Assembly (NCBI GenBank): GCA_947498815.1
Contig: CANMLU010000003.1
Location: 186,001-250,000, forward strand
DNA from: an uncultured Aquimarina sp.
GTDB lineage: Bacteria; Bacteroidota; Bacteroidia; Flavobacteriales; Flavobacteriaceae
Length of the DNA: 64,000 nt
Reading direction: 5' to 3'
This document shows, piece by piece, positions 16,885-24,991 of the stretch (its first letter is position 1; every line of letters starts with the position of its first letter). Both the position numbers and the translations under genes were made by a program. The notes beneath the pieces were generated by a model. That model saw nothing but the letters and a program-made list of their open reading frames with translations, did not search any database and was not told the origin of the DNA.

Positions 16885-17466
16885 ATGAAAAATGATACCA
16901 TAAAAATCACAAAAACCGAAGTGTTATCAGATAATTGGTATACACTTCATAAAGTAACTTATGAGTATCTCAATAAAACTGGCGAATGGGAAACACATGC
17001 CCGTGAAGCTTATGATCGTGGAAATGGTGCCGTAATCTTATTGTATAATACTGCCAATAAAAAAATTATACTCACTCGGCAATTTAGACTACCTACTTAT
17101 ATCAATGGTAACGAAAGTGGTATGATGATCGAGGCCTGTGCCGGTTTATTAGATCAGGACAATCCCGAAGATTGCATTAAAAAGGAAACCGAGGAAGAAA
17201 CAGGTTATAAAATCACCAAAGTCGAAAAGATTTTTGAAACCTATATGTCTCCAGGATCCGTAACAGAAATACTCTATTTTTTTATTGCCGAATACTCCAA
17301 GGAGATGAAAATTGCTGATGGTGGTGGCATTGCAGAAGAACAAGAGAATATTGAAGTATTGGAATTGGATTTTGACAAAGCCTTTGAAATGATGTATTCT
17401 GGAGAAATAAAAGATGCCAAAACCATTATGCTTTTACAGTATGCAAAAATTCATAACTTGGCATAA
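16885..17466 (+). CDS. NUDIX hydrolase, NudK/GDP-mannose pyrophosphatase-like
   Basis: The 193-residue cytosolic protein has a Nudix box read as AGLLDQDNPEDCIKKETEEETGY (G-x5-E-x7-xExxEExGU, with a Lys for the usual Arg). The surrounding NudK-type context is ILTRQFRLPTYINGNE and FETYMSPGSVTEILYFFIAEY. NudK members hydrolyse GDP-mannose or ADP-ribose-type nucleotide sugars. It follows the LanC-like gene by 22 bp and precedes the EndoV-like gene by 15 bp, so all may lie on one transcript. Confidence 0.88.
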   Translation: MKNDTIKITKTEVLSDNWYTLHKVTYEYLNKTGEWETHAREAYDRGNGAVILLYNTANKKIILTRQFRLPTYINGNESGMMIEACAGLLDQDNPEDCIKKETEEETGYKITKVEKIFETYMSPGSVTEILYFFIAEYSKEMKIADGGGIAEEQENIEVLELDFDKAFEMMYSGEIKDAKTIMLLQYAKIHNLA

Positions 17467-17481
17467 CCTATTCTATCTTGC

Positions 17482-17991
17482 ATGATCTTAGCATTTGACA
17501 CCTATTATTTTGAAAACAAAGCCAAAACGGTTTGCGTAAGTTTTGAAAACTGGACAGACGAACAACCAACTCAAATTTATTCTGAGGTTATCGAAGGTGT
17601 TCCGGATTATGAACCTGGAGCTTTCTACAAAAGAGAATTGCCATGCATCATGAGCTTATTGAAAAACATAAATCTAAACGAAGTTAGTTGTATCATCGTA
17701 GACAGCTTTGTTTTATTAAATGATATGGGTAAATTAGGGCTAGGCGGTTATTTGTATAATGAACTAGATAAAAAAACACCAATTATAGGAGTGGCAAAGT
17801 CTGGGTTTCATGAAAACAAAAAAAATGTAAAGGAACTGATACGTGGCGAAAGCAAAAAACCCCTATACATTTCTGCAATAGGATTAGAGCTTCAGGAAGC
17901 TTATGAAATGGTGAACGCTATGCATGGAGACTATAGGATGCCTACGCTACTGCAAATTTTGGATACCAAAACAAAAGAAAAGGATCATTAA
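17482..17991 (+). CDS. Short endonuclease V family protein
   Basis: The 169-residue protein is shorter than typical EndoV (about 220). The fold signature is visible: FDTYYF with the first catalytic Asp (D6), YEPGAFYKRELPCIMSLL with the Glu, CIIVDSF with the second Asp, and PIIGVAKSGFHE. The usual VDG-x-G-xx-HPR loop is replaced by VDSFVLLNDMGKLGLGG, so the deoxyinosine-recognition region differs. It may be a Bacteroidota variant with altered substrate or none. It is probably co-transcribed with the Nudix gene, both being consistent with nucleotide sanitation. Confidence 0.72.
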   Translation: MILAFDTYYFENKAKTVCVSFENWTDEQPTQIYSEVIEGVPDYEPGAFYKRELPCIMSLLKNINLNEVSCIIVDSFVLLNDMGKLGLGGYLYNELDKKTPIIGVAKSGFHENKKNVKELIRGESKKPLYISAIGLELQEAYEMVNAMHGDYRMPTLLQILDTKTKEKDH

Positions 17992-18240
17992 TTGTTGTTT
18001 CATCAAAATCAGAAGGCATATGTCTTCTCTCAAAAGATCGGAGAGAAGAATTTATGAATATTCAAAATTACCAACTCCAAAAACTACCTAGAAGTAACAC
18101 GTATTGAAACACTTCGAAGCCATATCAAGCCTATTGCAAGTCATACATAGATATTTGGAAACAACATTGAGATAGTACCAGGCCTCAAAGAGCTAACTCC
18201 TATTATCTTTGAGGTACTACCAAACATTAAAAATGTAGTT

Positions 18241-18284
18241 CTAAGCCTTTGAAAGGTGCTTCGAACCACCTTTCAAAGGCTTAG
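18241..18284. repeat. Perfect inverted repeat, 18-bp arms, 8-nt loop
   Basis: CTAAGCCTTTGAAAGGTG (18241-18258) and its exact complement (18267-18284) enclose CTTCGAAC. There is no T-tract on either side. The loop plus right arm (TTCGAACCACCTTT) repeats almost exactly at 18408-18421, linking the hairpin to the phased array. Confidence 0.85.
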
Positions 18285-18323
18285 AAACCCAAAAAACATG
18301 GGTATTACCCTGCAAACTAACCC

Positions 18324-18434
18324 CTCGACACCCTAAAACATTACTTCGAAGGATCAACGTATGCCTTCGAAGCCTTGATGTATCACTTCGAAGCATCAAC
18401 CTATGCCTTCGAACCACCTTTGCATGGTCTCGAA
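18324..18434. repeat. 21-bp-periodic TTCGAA array
   Basis: Boxes start at 18324 (CTCGAC), 18345, 18366, 18387, 18408 (all TTCGAA) and 18429 (CTCGAA), exactly 21 bp apart. The spacers share a loose TATGCC/GATG pattern. Four cores are exact palindromes phased at two helical turns. Confidence 0.85.
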
Positions 18435-18561
18435 CCCATCCCACAAGGGGGGCACACCCCTATCCTTAAGGGTATTTATATCAAAAGATATTGTTAATTC
18501 GATGTATCACTCCAGAAAAAGATACTACATTTATTTTTGAATTTGTATATACAACCAGGTC

Positions 18562-19194
18562 ATGCCAACTCACGAACTTCTTGTTTTTGCACTCGCTTCT
18601 CTAATAATGGTGCTATCTCCAGGGCCCAACATGATTTATTTGATATCGAGATCCCTATCACAAGGTAAACAAGCAGGAATTATCTCCTTACTTGGAATCA
18701 TATCAGGATTTATATTTCATATCCTAATGGTTTCTTTTGGGCTTACTGCTATTTTCTTTGCGGTACCGTATGCCTTTATGATTGTGAAATTTCTTGGAGT
18801 AGGTTATTTATTATATCTAGCATATTCAACGATAAGATCTGGACGAAAAAATATTTTTGATAGGGATACTACTTTAAAAAAGGACAAACCCATCAAGTTA
18901 TTCAATATCGGACTATTAACCAATGTACTTAATCCCAAAATGGCATTGTTTTATTTGTCTTTTTTTCCGCAATTCATAAAACCCGAATACGGATCAATCC
19001 TTTCACAAAGTTTTCAGTTAGGTATTGTTCAAATCATAATAAGTTTTTCTATCAACTTTCTTATTGTTATTTCTGCAGCCAAAATGGCTATCTGGTTTTC
19101 TAAAAACCCTATTTGGGTACGAGTACAAAAATGGTTTATGGCCTCGGTCTTGACTGGTCTCGCTGTAAAAATAGCTTTCGCGAAAGCAAAATAA
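18562..19194 (+). CDS. LysE family translocator (amino-acid exporter)
   Basis: The 210-residue integral membrane protein has about six hydrophobic helices. It shows the LysE/RhtB signature near the N-terminus (MVLSPGPNMIYLISRSLSQGKQAGI), followed by GVGYLLYLAYSTIRSG and NVLNPKMALFYLSFFPQF. The family exports amino acids or related small molecules across the inner membrane. Length is typical. Its gene lies 6 bp upstream of the DUF4932-like gene. Substrate unknown. Confidence 0.93.
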   Translation: MPTHELLVFALASLIMVLSPGPNMIYLISRSLSQGKQAGIISLLGIISGFIFHILMVSFGLTAIFFAVPYAFMIVKFLGVGYLLYLAYSTIRSGRKNIFDRDTTLKKDKPIKLFNIGLLTNVLNPKMALFYLSFFPQFIKPEYGSILSQSFQLGIVQIIISFSINFLIVISAAKMAIWFSKNPIWVRVQKWFMASVLTGLAVKIAFAKAK

Positions 19195-19200
19195 ATAAAT

Positions 19201-20307
19201 ATGTTATCGGTAATGCATCACAAAATTATATCTCTCATAGTTGTACTGTTTACAATTTCATGTAGTGCTCAAGCAACTTCAAAAAAAATACAGATCACGT
19301 CCAACAAAAATATAGATGTATTATTCACTATCTACAATCAAACCTGGACTCCTTTTCTTGACGAGAATGTTTCTGAATACACGCTAGAACGAACCAGATT
19401 AATGAAATTGAATTATGAACGCTTTGAATCCTATAAAAATCACAAAGCCATTGAGCTAACGAATAAAATCATGGGAAGAAGCGGTACCGATTTCTTTTCT
19501 TTTGGGTTTTATTATGATACTTTTCCGGATGCAAAGCGTATCAAAGAAATTCCAGAAAGAGTATTAAAAGATATTAATCCCGATACCACACTTGCACTAG
19601 AAGAGATTGATGCATTGATGAGTGAGATTGCAAAGTTTTATGAGGATTCGGATTATGATTCTTTTTTAAAAGAGAATCAATACATTTATGAAAAAGCCAA
19701 ACAAGAAGTAGCAAAAAAACTGCCCGACGATAATTTTATTCCTTTTTTAGAATCTTATTTCGGAAAATCTTACAACAGTTATGACTTTATTATTATTCCA
19801 TTTTTTAAAAGCCAATACGGACAAGCCGGAAAAGAAGATTCCGGTATATATTGTATCGTATCACCCTTTGATCCTCAACAAATAGATGCCCAAGGAAAAG
19901 TTCAAAATGTAGGGTTTGACAATCGAACAGAAATTCAAAATTGGACTATTCATGAATACTCACATCTATTTTTTAATCCGGTAATGGATATAAAAGAAAA
20001 CCTTGATGGGCTAAATGCTTTTGATCATTTATTCAAACCTATCGAAAGCAATCCCCAGTATGGAGATTGGTATTCAATATTTGCAGAACATCTGGCAAAT
20101 GCTTTTCAGGTTCGAGCAACGAGTTTAATCGACAATGAACAAGCATCAAACGAAATCTTGAAAAAGTTAAAGAATGAGGGATGGTACTATATTGATCATT
20201 TTATTGATCAATTAAAAAAATATGAAGACAACAGGAATACGTATCCAACCATAGATGCTTTTATTCCTGATCTTATAAAATCATTACATCAAATTAAATC
20301 AGAATGA
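19201..20307 (+). CDS. DUF4932-like exported putative zinc metalloprotein
   Basis: The 368-residue protein has a signal sequence with a possible lipobox (LFTISCSAQ). A HExxH motif, IHEYSHLFFNPVM, near residue 250 and a downstream FAEHLANAF (possible third ligand Glu) suggest a zinc peptidase fold of the type annotated DUF4932. The start may be 19201 or, 12 bases on, 19213 (MHHKI). It overlaps the next gene by 4 bp, which indicates translational coupling. Function unknown. Confidence 0.68.
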   Translation: MLSVMHHKIISLIVVLFTISCSAQATSKKIQITSNKNIDVLFTIYNQTWTPFLDENVSEYTLERTRLMKLNYERFESYKNHKAIELTNKIMGRSGTDFFSFGFYYDTFPDAKRIKEIPERVLKDINPDTTLALEEIDALMSEIAKFYEDSDYDSFLKENQYIYEKAKQEVAKKLPDDNFIPFLESYFGKSYNSYDFIIIPFFKSQYGQAGKEDSGIYCIVSPFDPQQIDAQGKVQNVGFDNRTEIQNWTIHEYSHLFFNPVMDIKENLDGLNAFDHLFKPIESNPQYGDWYSIFAEHLANAFQVRATSLIDNEQASNEILKKLKNEGWYYIDHFIDQLKKYEDNRNTYPTIDAFIPDLIKSLHQIKSE

Positions 20308-20804
20308 AAGCTATCAAAATACTATCCATTTTTATTTTAATCTCACAACTATCGTGGAGTCAAAAATCTGAGCTTTCTATCTTTAAAAATCTAACCAATA
20401 AGGTTTGGAAAGCTGAAGGCAACTGGGGAGATGGTTCAAAATTTAAGCAAGAAATTGTATTTAAATTTGACCTGGACAGTACTATTGTTATTGCAAAATC
20501 AAAAGGTTTTACTAATACAGAAAAAACCCAATATGGTTCTCGAAACCATGGTATCCGAAAGTATGATGCAGTTACTAAAACTCTACATTTTTGGGAATTT
20601 GACATCTTTGGAGGAGTTACGGAAGGGATCGTAAAGATCGATGATAAAAATATAATCTATCAATATGAATATGGTGGTGCTGTGGTCACTGATATGTGGG
20701 AATATATTGATGATAAGACGTATACGTTTAAAGTAGGTAATTATATTGACGGAAAGTGGAAACAGGTATATCTTGAAACCCAGTTTAAGGCAAGCCACCA
20801 ATAA
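20304..20804 (+). CDS. Exported DUF1579/lipocalin-like protein
   Basis: The 166-residue protein has a signal peptide (ILSIFILISQLSWSQ). The mature part is beta-rich: VWKAEGNWGDGSKFKQE, SRNHGIRKYDAVTKTLHFWEFD, WEYIDDKTYTFKVGNY. This resembles small lipid/ligand-binding barrel proteins, but no catalytic motif is visible. Its start overlaps the stop of the DUF4932-like gene (ATGA-type), so the two are probably made together. The family assignment is tentative. Confidence 0.6.
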   Translation: MKAIKILSIFILISQLSWSQKSELSIFKNLTNKVWKAEGNWGDGSKFKQEIVFKFDLDSTIVIAKSKGFTNTEKTQYGSRNHGIRKYDAVTKTLHFWEFDIFGGVTEGIVKIDDKNIIYQYEYGGAVVTDMWEYIDDKTYTFKVGNYIDGKWKQVYLETQFKASHQ

Positions 20805-20822
20805 CATTAAACTTTCAATACT

Positions 20823-21710
20823 ATGCAGATTATAAAACCGGACCTAAGCAGTTTTAACGCTATTAAGGATTTTCCTTATAAAGAAAACTTTGTTGATTTT
20901 GATAATTTGCAAATGCATTATATAGACGAAGGCGAAGGTGAAACTATTTTGGCTCTGCACGGAGAACCGACATGGTCATATCTCTACAGGAAGTTTATCC
21001 CTGCCTTAAAAGATTATCGTTTTATTGCCCCCGATTTTATTGGTTTTGGTAAATCTGATAAAATCGTTGGAAGGAAAAACTACTCCTTTGATCTTCACTT
21101 TAGGTCTTTAGAAAATTTCATTCAAAAACTTAATCTTAGTGATATTACACTTGTAGTACAAGATTGGGGTGGTCTACTAGGCCTGTCTTTACTAGGAAAA
21201 TACCCCGAAAAATTTAAAAGAGTGGTTATTTTAAATACTTTTCTTCCTACGGGAAAGAAAATGTCACTTCCGTTTAAGATATGGAGAATGTTTTCAAAAT
21301 ATCATCCCTCATTACCGGTTGGAGGCATTGTGCAATATGCTTCGCACACAAAATTATCCAAAGAAGTTATTGATGCCTACAATACTCCATTCCCAAGCAA
21401 AAAACACAAAAGTGGTGCTGTTGCTTTTCCTCTTTTGGTACCTGCTAATCCAAAAGACCCGGCAGTTAAACCTATGCAAAAAGCAAGAGATGTCCTTTCC
21501 GAATGGGATAAACCTGCATTGGTAATGTTCTCTGATAAAGACAAAGTTCTTGGTGGTTTAGAAAAATTCTTCTATCGACTGATCCCAACCAGTAATGATC
21601 AACAAAAGATCATTATCAAAGATGCGGGGCATTTTTTGCAAGAAGAAAAAGGTGAAGAAATTGCGGCTTATATTGACCAGTTTATGAAAGACAAACTAAG
21701 AGTCAAATAA
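20823..21710 (+). CDS. Haloalkane dehalogenase-like alpha/beta hydrolase
   Basis: The 295-residue protein has HGEPTWSYLYR (oxyanion motif) and APDFIGFGKSDK. The nucleophile elbow is VQDWGGLLG with Asp114 followed by the halide-binding Trp115, and the C-terminal catalytic His is in DAGHFLQEEKGEE. The Asp nucleophile and Trp are diagnostic of haloalkane dehalogenases rather than esterases. Marine Bacteroidota carry such genes, but the physiological substrate is often unclear. There is no signal peptide. It follows the preceding gene by 18 bp. Confidence 0.85.
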   Translation: MQIIKPDLSSFNAIKDFPYKENFVDFDNLQMHYIDEGEGETILALHGEPTWSYLYRKFIPALKDYRFIAPDFIGFGKSDKIVGRKNYSFDLHFRSLENFIQKLNLSDITLVVQDWGGLLGLSLLGKYPEKFKRVVILNTFLPTGKKMSLPFKIWRMFSKYHPSLPVGGIVQYASHTKLSKEVIDAYNTPFPSKKHKSGAVAFPLLVPANPKDPAVKPMQKARDVLSEWDKPALVMFSDKDKVLGGLEKFFYRLIPTSNDQQKIIIKDAGHFLQEEKGEEIAAYIDQFMKDKLRVK

Positions 21711-21908
21711 TATTTACTTCTTTAATTCTACTTTTTATACTCCTAACCATTCTATATTGATAAGACCATTCTAATACCCAAAAGATTGTAATCCAACTAC
21801 AAATTACAATCACTCTGTTATCGCCAATAATTATTCATTCACAAAACCACTATTGTATTAGATACTCCCCTTTGGTACTTTTCATATTCAAATTTTAAAA
21901 CCACAAAT

Positions 21909-22211
21909 ATGAAAACCAAGTTTTTAACCCTTATAACCATACTCTTCTTGGGTTATGGCGTGCAAGCAGCATGTTCAGTAACTACAAGTTGTGGCACATT
22001 TTATTTTCCAAATGCAACTAGTATTAGTGTAAATTCATCCACTGAGAATGGTCAAGCCATTACGATAGTTAAAGATCAAAATAAGAAAACACTTAGGATT
22101 TTAAGAAGCATCTGTGTGGACGTTATCAGTATGAGTTGCGAAGGGGTTGACGCGGATTTCACTGTGTGCGATATATTCCCTTATTTTCCGGATTGTAATG
22201 AAAATGAATGA
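21909..22211 (+). CDS. Small exported Cys-rich protein
   Basis: The 100-residue protein has a clean signal peptide (FLTLITILFLGYGVQA). The mature 80 residues contain six Cys (ACSVTTSC, ICVDVISMSC, VCDIF, DCNENE), suggesting disulfides outside the cytoplasm. I do not recognise it. It is preceded by a 198-bp gap and followed by a hairpin at 22210, so it is probably monocistronic. It opens the accessory stretch of tandem lipoproteins and double-glycine peptides. Confidence 0.75.
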   Translation: MKTKFLTLITILFLGYGVQAACSVTTSCGTFYFPNATSISVNSSTENGQAITIVKDQNKKTLRILRSICVDVISMSCEGVDADFTVCDIFPYFPDCNENE

Positions 22212-22252
22212 GTGATTTCATTTTCAAATTTATTACGTAAGTGAAATCGCTC
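22210..22252 (+). terminator. Hairpin overlapping the stop of the Cys-rich protein gene
   Basis: GAGTGATTTCA (22210-22220) pairs with TGAAATCGCTC (22242-22252), with one G-T pair. There is no long T-tract, so the terminator call is moderate. Confidence 0.5.
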
Positions 22253-22329
22253 TAAATTTAAGGGGTCTACCCCGAAAGTAAAAAGACAGTATCACATATA
22301 ACAATTCATTAATAAAATAAACACATACT

Positions 22330-23148
22330 ATGAAAATTATAAAAATCAATGTTCTAATCTTATGTATGGCAAGCTTTTTTGCTTGTGAAAAAGAAAATTC
22401 AGATAACCCCTCTAATGAGAATGCTACTGTCGAAAATCAAAAAATAGATTCAATAATTGAGCTAGCCAGAAATTTTGATAAGCAACTACCAGCAGAAACC
22501 CTTGAAAAAAATGCGAAAGCTTATTTTCAACTTAGCCATGAAGAGATGGCCATTTTTATTGATGAACGTCATAAAATCTCTTTAGAAAAAGGCGCTACAG
22601 TTCAAAATGCCAACACAAATCGAGAATTAATGCATAGTATTAATGATTATTTATACGAAGCATATAGTCAATCCTATGCTAGTGCAGATCCCGATGCATT
22701 TCGTGACGCATATCAACGCATTACACTGCATACCAGAAATGTGAGCACAAAAAGCGAAGATGAAAAGTATTGGTGGGGTTGTAATAATTGGAAAAACAGT
22801 TCTCTAACACCGATATCAAGAGTTTATAATGATAATCAAAGAATAGTAACACTAAAAGGTGAATATAAACTTAAGGGAGGCGAGGACTGTCAATATATTT
22901 ATGAAAGTGTTCCTTACGGTAATCGTTTTAGATCCAGATACATATACGCACAAACACCCCAATCCTGGGTAGCTATGAGATATTTAGAATCCTACCAAAA
23001 GCTATCAAAAGAAGAAAGTGTCAATGATATTTATGGTTTAAAATCACTAGAATTTATGATTGAAAAATGGAGGATTAACCAAGCATATGGACCAGATGTA
23101 AATGGTAAAAAAAGGTTTGCCGAGGATGTCAAAATAATATTGAATTAG
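22330..23148 (+). CDS. Lipoprotein of the tandem four-member family, copy 1
   Basis: The 272-residue protein has a lipobox in SFFAC-EKE (Cys near residue 19). An N-terminal half is shared with the three following genes: ELARNFDKQLP, HEEMAIFIDERHKISLE, QSYASADPD. The C-terminal half is divergent and starts WGCNNWKNSS; it contains two Cys and ends KKRFAEDVKIILN. I do not recognise the family. It is the most divergent copy at nucleotide level and stands first in the array. It is likely surface- or periplasm-exposed. Role unknown; see the neighbouring secreted-peptide genes. Confidence 0.85.
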   Translation: MKIIKINVLILCMASFFACEKENSDNPSNENATVENQKIDSIIELARNFDKQLPAETLEKNAKAYFQLSHEEMAIFIDERHKISLEKGATVQNANTNRELMHSINDYLYEAYSQSYASADPDAFRDAYQRITLHTRNVSTKSEDEKYWWGCNNWKNSSLTPISRVYNDNQRIVTLKGEYKLKGGEDCQYIYESVPYGNRFRSRYIYAQTPQSWVAMRYLESYQKLSKEESVNDIYGLKSLEFMIEKWRINQAYGPDVNGKKRFAEDVKIILN

Positions 23149-23254
23149 GCTTCGAGCTTATTCATCACATACATTATAAGAACAGATAAAAAGACATTCT
23201 TGTGAATACTCATACGTATTCATACCTACTTATTAATTAGTGAAATAAAATATC

Positions 23255-24082
23255 ATGAAAATTAGAAAAATTAGTATTGCAATCCTATGCATGGTAAGCT
23301 TCTTTGCATGCGAAAAAGAAAGCTCTGATAGCATCTCAAACGAGAGGGCTACTCTAGAAAATCAAAAAATAGATCCCACCGAGCTAGCTAGAAATTTTGA
23401 TAAGCAACTCCCCCCAAAAGAGTTAATAGAAAATGCAAATGCATACACACAACTTGATCATGAAGAGATGGGTGTTTTTATCGATGAAAGACAGAAAATG
23501 TCTTTGGAAGAAGGTGCTACAATTCAAGATGCAAACGCAGCTCGACAATTAACGCATAAAATTAATAACTACTTGAAAAAAGAGTACAACCAATCCTATG
23601 CCAGTGCAGCTCCAGACGAATTTCGTGAAGCATACGACCGTATTATACAAAATACTGAAAACACAAATGAAGACAACACCGATGAAAAGTTCTTGTGGGG
23701 AGGAGATTGTGATTCGTGGTACAGTAATAAGTTAACTTATGTATCAAATGGTCCAAATGATGTCAATCAAAAGAATATTAACCTAAAAGGAGAGTACAAA
23801 TATAATGGTCAAGGTAAATGTTATTATGTATATCAAAGCACCTCGTATAGTAGTGAGTTTCAACACAGATATATATATGGGAAAACCCCAAGTTCATATT
23901 TGGCTATGACATTATTGGCATCTACCCAACTATTTTCAAAAGAAGTATCTATCAATTCGTATCAAAAATCATTTGAATTCATTATTGAAAAATGGAGAAT
24001 TGAACAAGCATATCCCGATTTTTGGGTTAATGGTAAAAAAAGGTTCGCAGAGGACACCAAAATAGAAATAGTACCGAAATAA
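23255..24082 (+). CDS. Lipoprotein of the tandem four-member family, copy 2
   Basis: The 275-residue protein has lipobox SFFAC-EKESSDS. The region encoding the first 70 or so mature residues (about 23326-23460) is nearly identical in DNA to copy 3 (about 24188-24322). The C-terminal half is clearly different (WGGDCDSWYSNKLT, then KCYYVYQSTSYSSEFQHRYIYG), ending KKRFAEDTKIEIVPK. A conserved front with a variable rear suggests duplication with gene conversion. Two Cys in the variable half are kept. Function unknown. Confidence 0.85.
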   Translation: MKIRKISIAILCMVSFFACEKESSDSISNERATLENQKIDPTELARNFDKQLPPKELIENANAYTQLDHEEMGVFIDERQKMSLEEGATIQDANAARQLTHKINNYLKKEYNQSYASAAPDEFREAYDRIIQNTENTNEDNTDEKFLWGGDCDSWYSNKLTYVSNGPNDVNQKNINLKGEYKYNGQGKCYYVYQSTSYSSEFQHRYIYGKTPSSYLAMTLLASTQLFSKEVSINSYQKSFEFIIEKWRIEQAYPDFWVNGKKRFAEDTKIEIVPK

Positions 24083-24116
24083 ATTTTAAACTTATTCTTA
24101 AACAAAATAAAATATC

Positions 24117-24953
24117 ATGAAAATTAAAAAATTTAGCATCATGACCCTATGTATCGTAAGCCTTTTTGCTTGCGAGAAAGAAAGTTCGGATAGCATCTCA
24201 AACGAGAGGGCTACTCTAGAAAATCAAAAAATAGATCCCACCGAGCTAGCTAGAAATTTTGATAAGCAACTCCCCCCAAAAGAGTTAATAGAAAATGCAA
24301 ATGCATACAGGCAACTTGATCATGAAGAGATGGCCATTTTTATCAATGAAAGACACAAAATGTCTTTGGAAGAAGGTGCTACAATTCAAGATGCGAATAC
24401 AGCTCGAGAGTTGATGCTTACCATAAATGATTATTTACAAGAAGAATATGGTCAATCTTATGCGAGTGCAGATTCTGATCTATCCCAATCGGCATATAAG
24501 GCTGTTATCCAAAATAAAAATATCCAAATAGATCAAGAAATAATAAACGAAAAGTTTTTTGGTGAAAAACCATGTGATTCGTCATGGTCACCAAGTGGTA
24601 CAACACCTGTAGATGTATATCCGGATTTAGCTGACATTGAGCAAAAGCCTATTGCCATTACTTTTAAAGGAAGGCATAGTAAAAAAGGCAATTGCTATTT
24701 GGTATTTAAAAGCGAGTATTACAACGATACTCTTACAGCAAAGTATATTTATCCAATTACCTATACGTCCCATATCGCATTAGGGTTTGTATGGAGTGAT
24801 GAAATTCCATCAAAAGAAGAATCTAATGCTAATGACTCATCTAAAAAATCGTTGGAATTTATGGTAGAAGAATCCGAGGTGAGTAGCACCTATGCATATT
24901 TGGATGATGCTCCAGAACGTTTTGCAGAAGACACAAAAATATTATTGGAATAA
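24117..24953 (+). CDS. Lipoprotein of the tandem four-member family, copy 3
   Basis: The 278-residue protein has lipobox SLFAC-EKESSDS. It shares its front with copy 2 almost base for base, then differs: CDSSWSPSGTTPVDVYPDL, GNCYLVFKSEYYNDT, ending ERFAEDTKILLE. The 34-bp gap from copy 2 suggests one transcript. The QSYASADSD motif marks the end of the conserved half, and the two Cys of the variable half are present. Function unknown. Confidence 0.85.
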   Translation: MKIKKFSIMTLCIVSLFACEKESSDSISNERATLENQKIDPTELARNFDKQLPPKELIENANAYRQLDHEEMAIFINERHKMSLEEGATIQDANTARELMLTINDYLQEEYGQSYASADSDLSQSAYKAVIQNKNIQIDQEIINEKFFGEKPCDSSWSPSGTTPVDVYPDLADIEQKPIAITFKGRHSKKGNCYLVFKSEYYNDTLTAKYIYPITYTSHIALGFVWSDEIPSKEESNANDSSKKSLEFMVEESEVSSTYAYLDDAPERFAEDTKILLE

Positions 24954-24991
24954 AGGTTAAAACATTTCACACTCTTAAAATAAAATATAGT

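Larger units (their letters stand above)
17992..18561 (+). other. 570-bp intergenic region with hairpin and phased repeats
   Basis: No supportable gene was seen. It contains an isolated TTCGAA (18113-18118), a perfect 18-bp-stem hairpin (18241-18284), a series of TTCGAA-type boxes at 21-bp spacing (18324-18434), and an ACCC/GGGT hairpin around CCTTAAGG near 18457-18474. The short minus-strand frame through it arises because 21 is a multiple of three. Confidence 0.7.

Noticed and set aside
18241-18444. 67-codon minus-strand ORF through the 21-bp array
   Set aside because: It is open because 21 bp is a multiple of three; its Arg/His/Leu-rich heptads follow the DNA repeat, and there is no start context or family resemblance.
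21840-21905. Sigma-54 promoter before the 21909 gene (TTGGTAC)
   Set aside because: The -24 half has a mismatch in the invariant GC and there is no acceptable -12 half.
23201-23222. TACTCAT near 23207 as a further island palindrome
   Set aside because: Only the right half is present; the matching left half ATGAGTA with a 4-bp spacer is absent and no -7 element lies 21 bp away.
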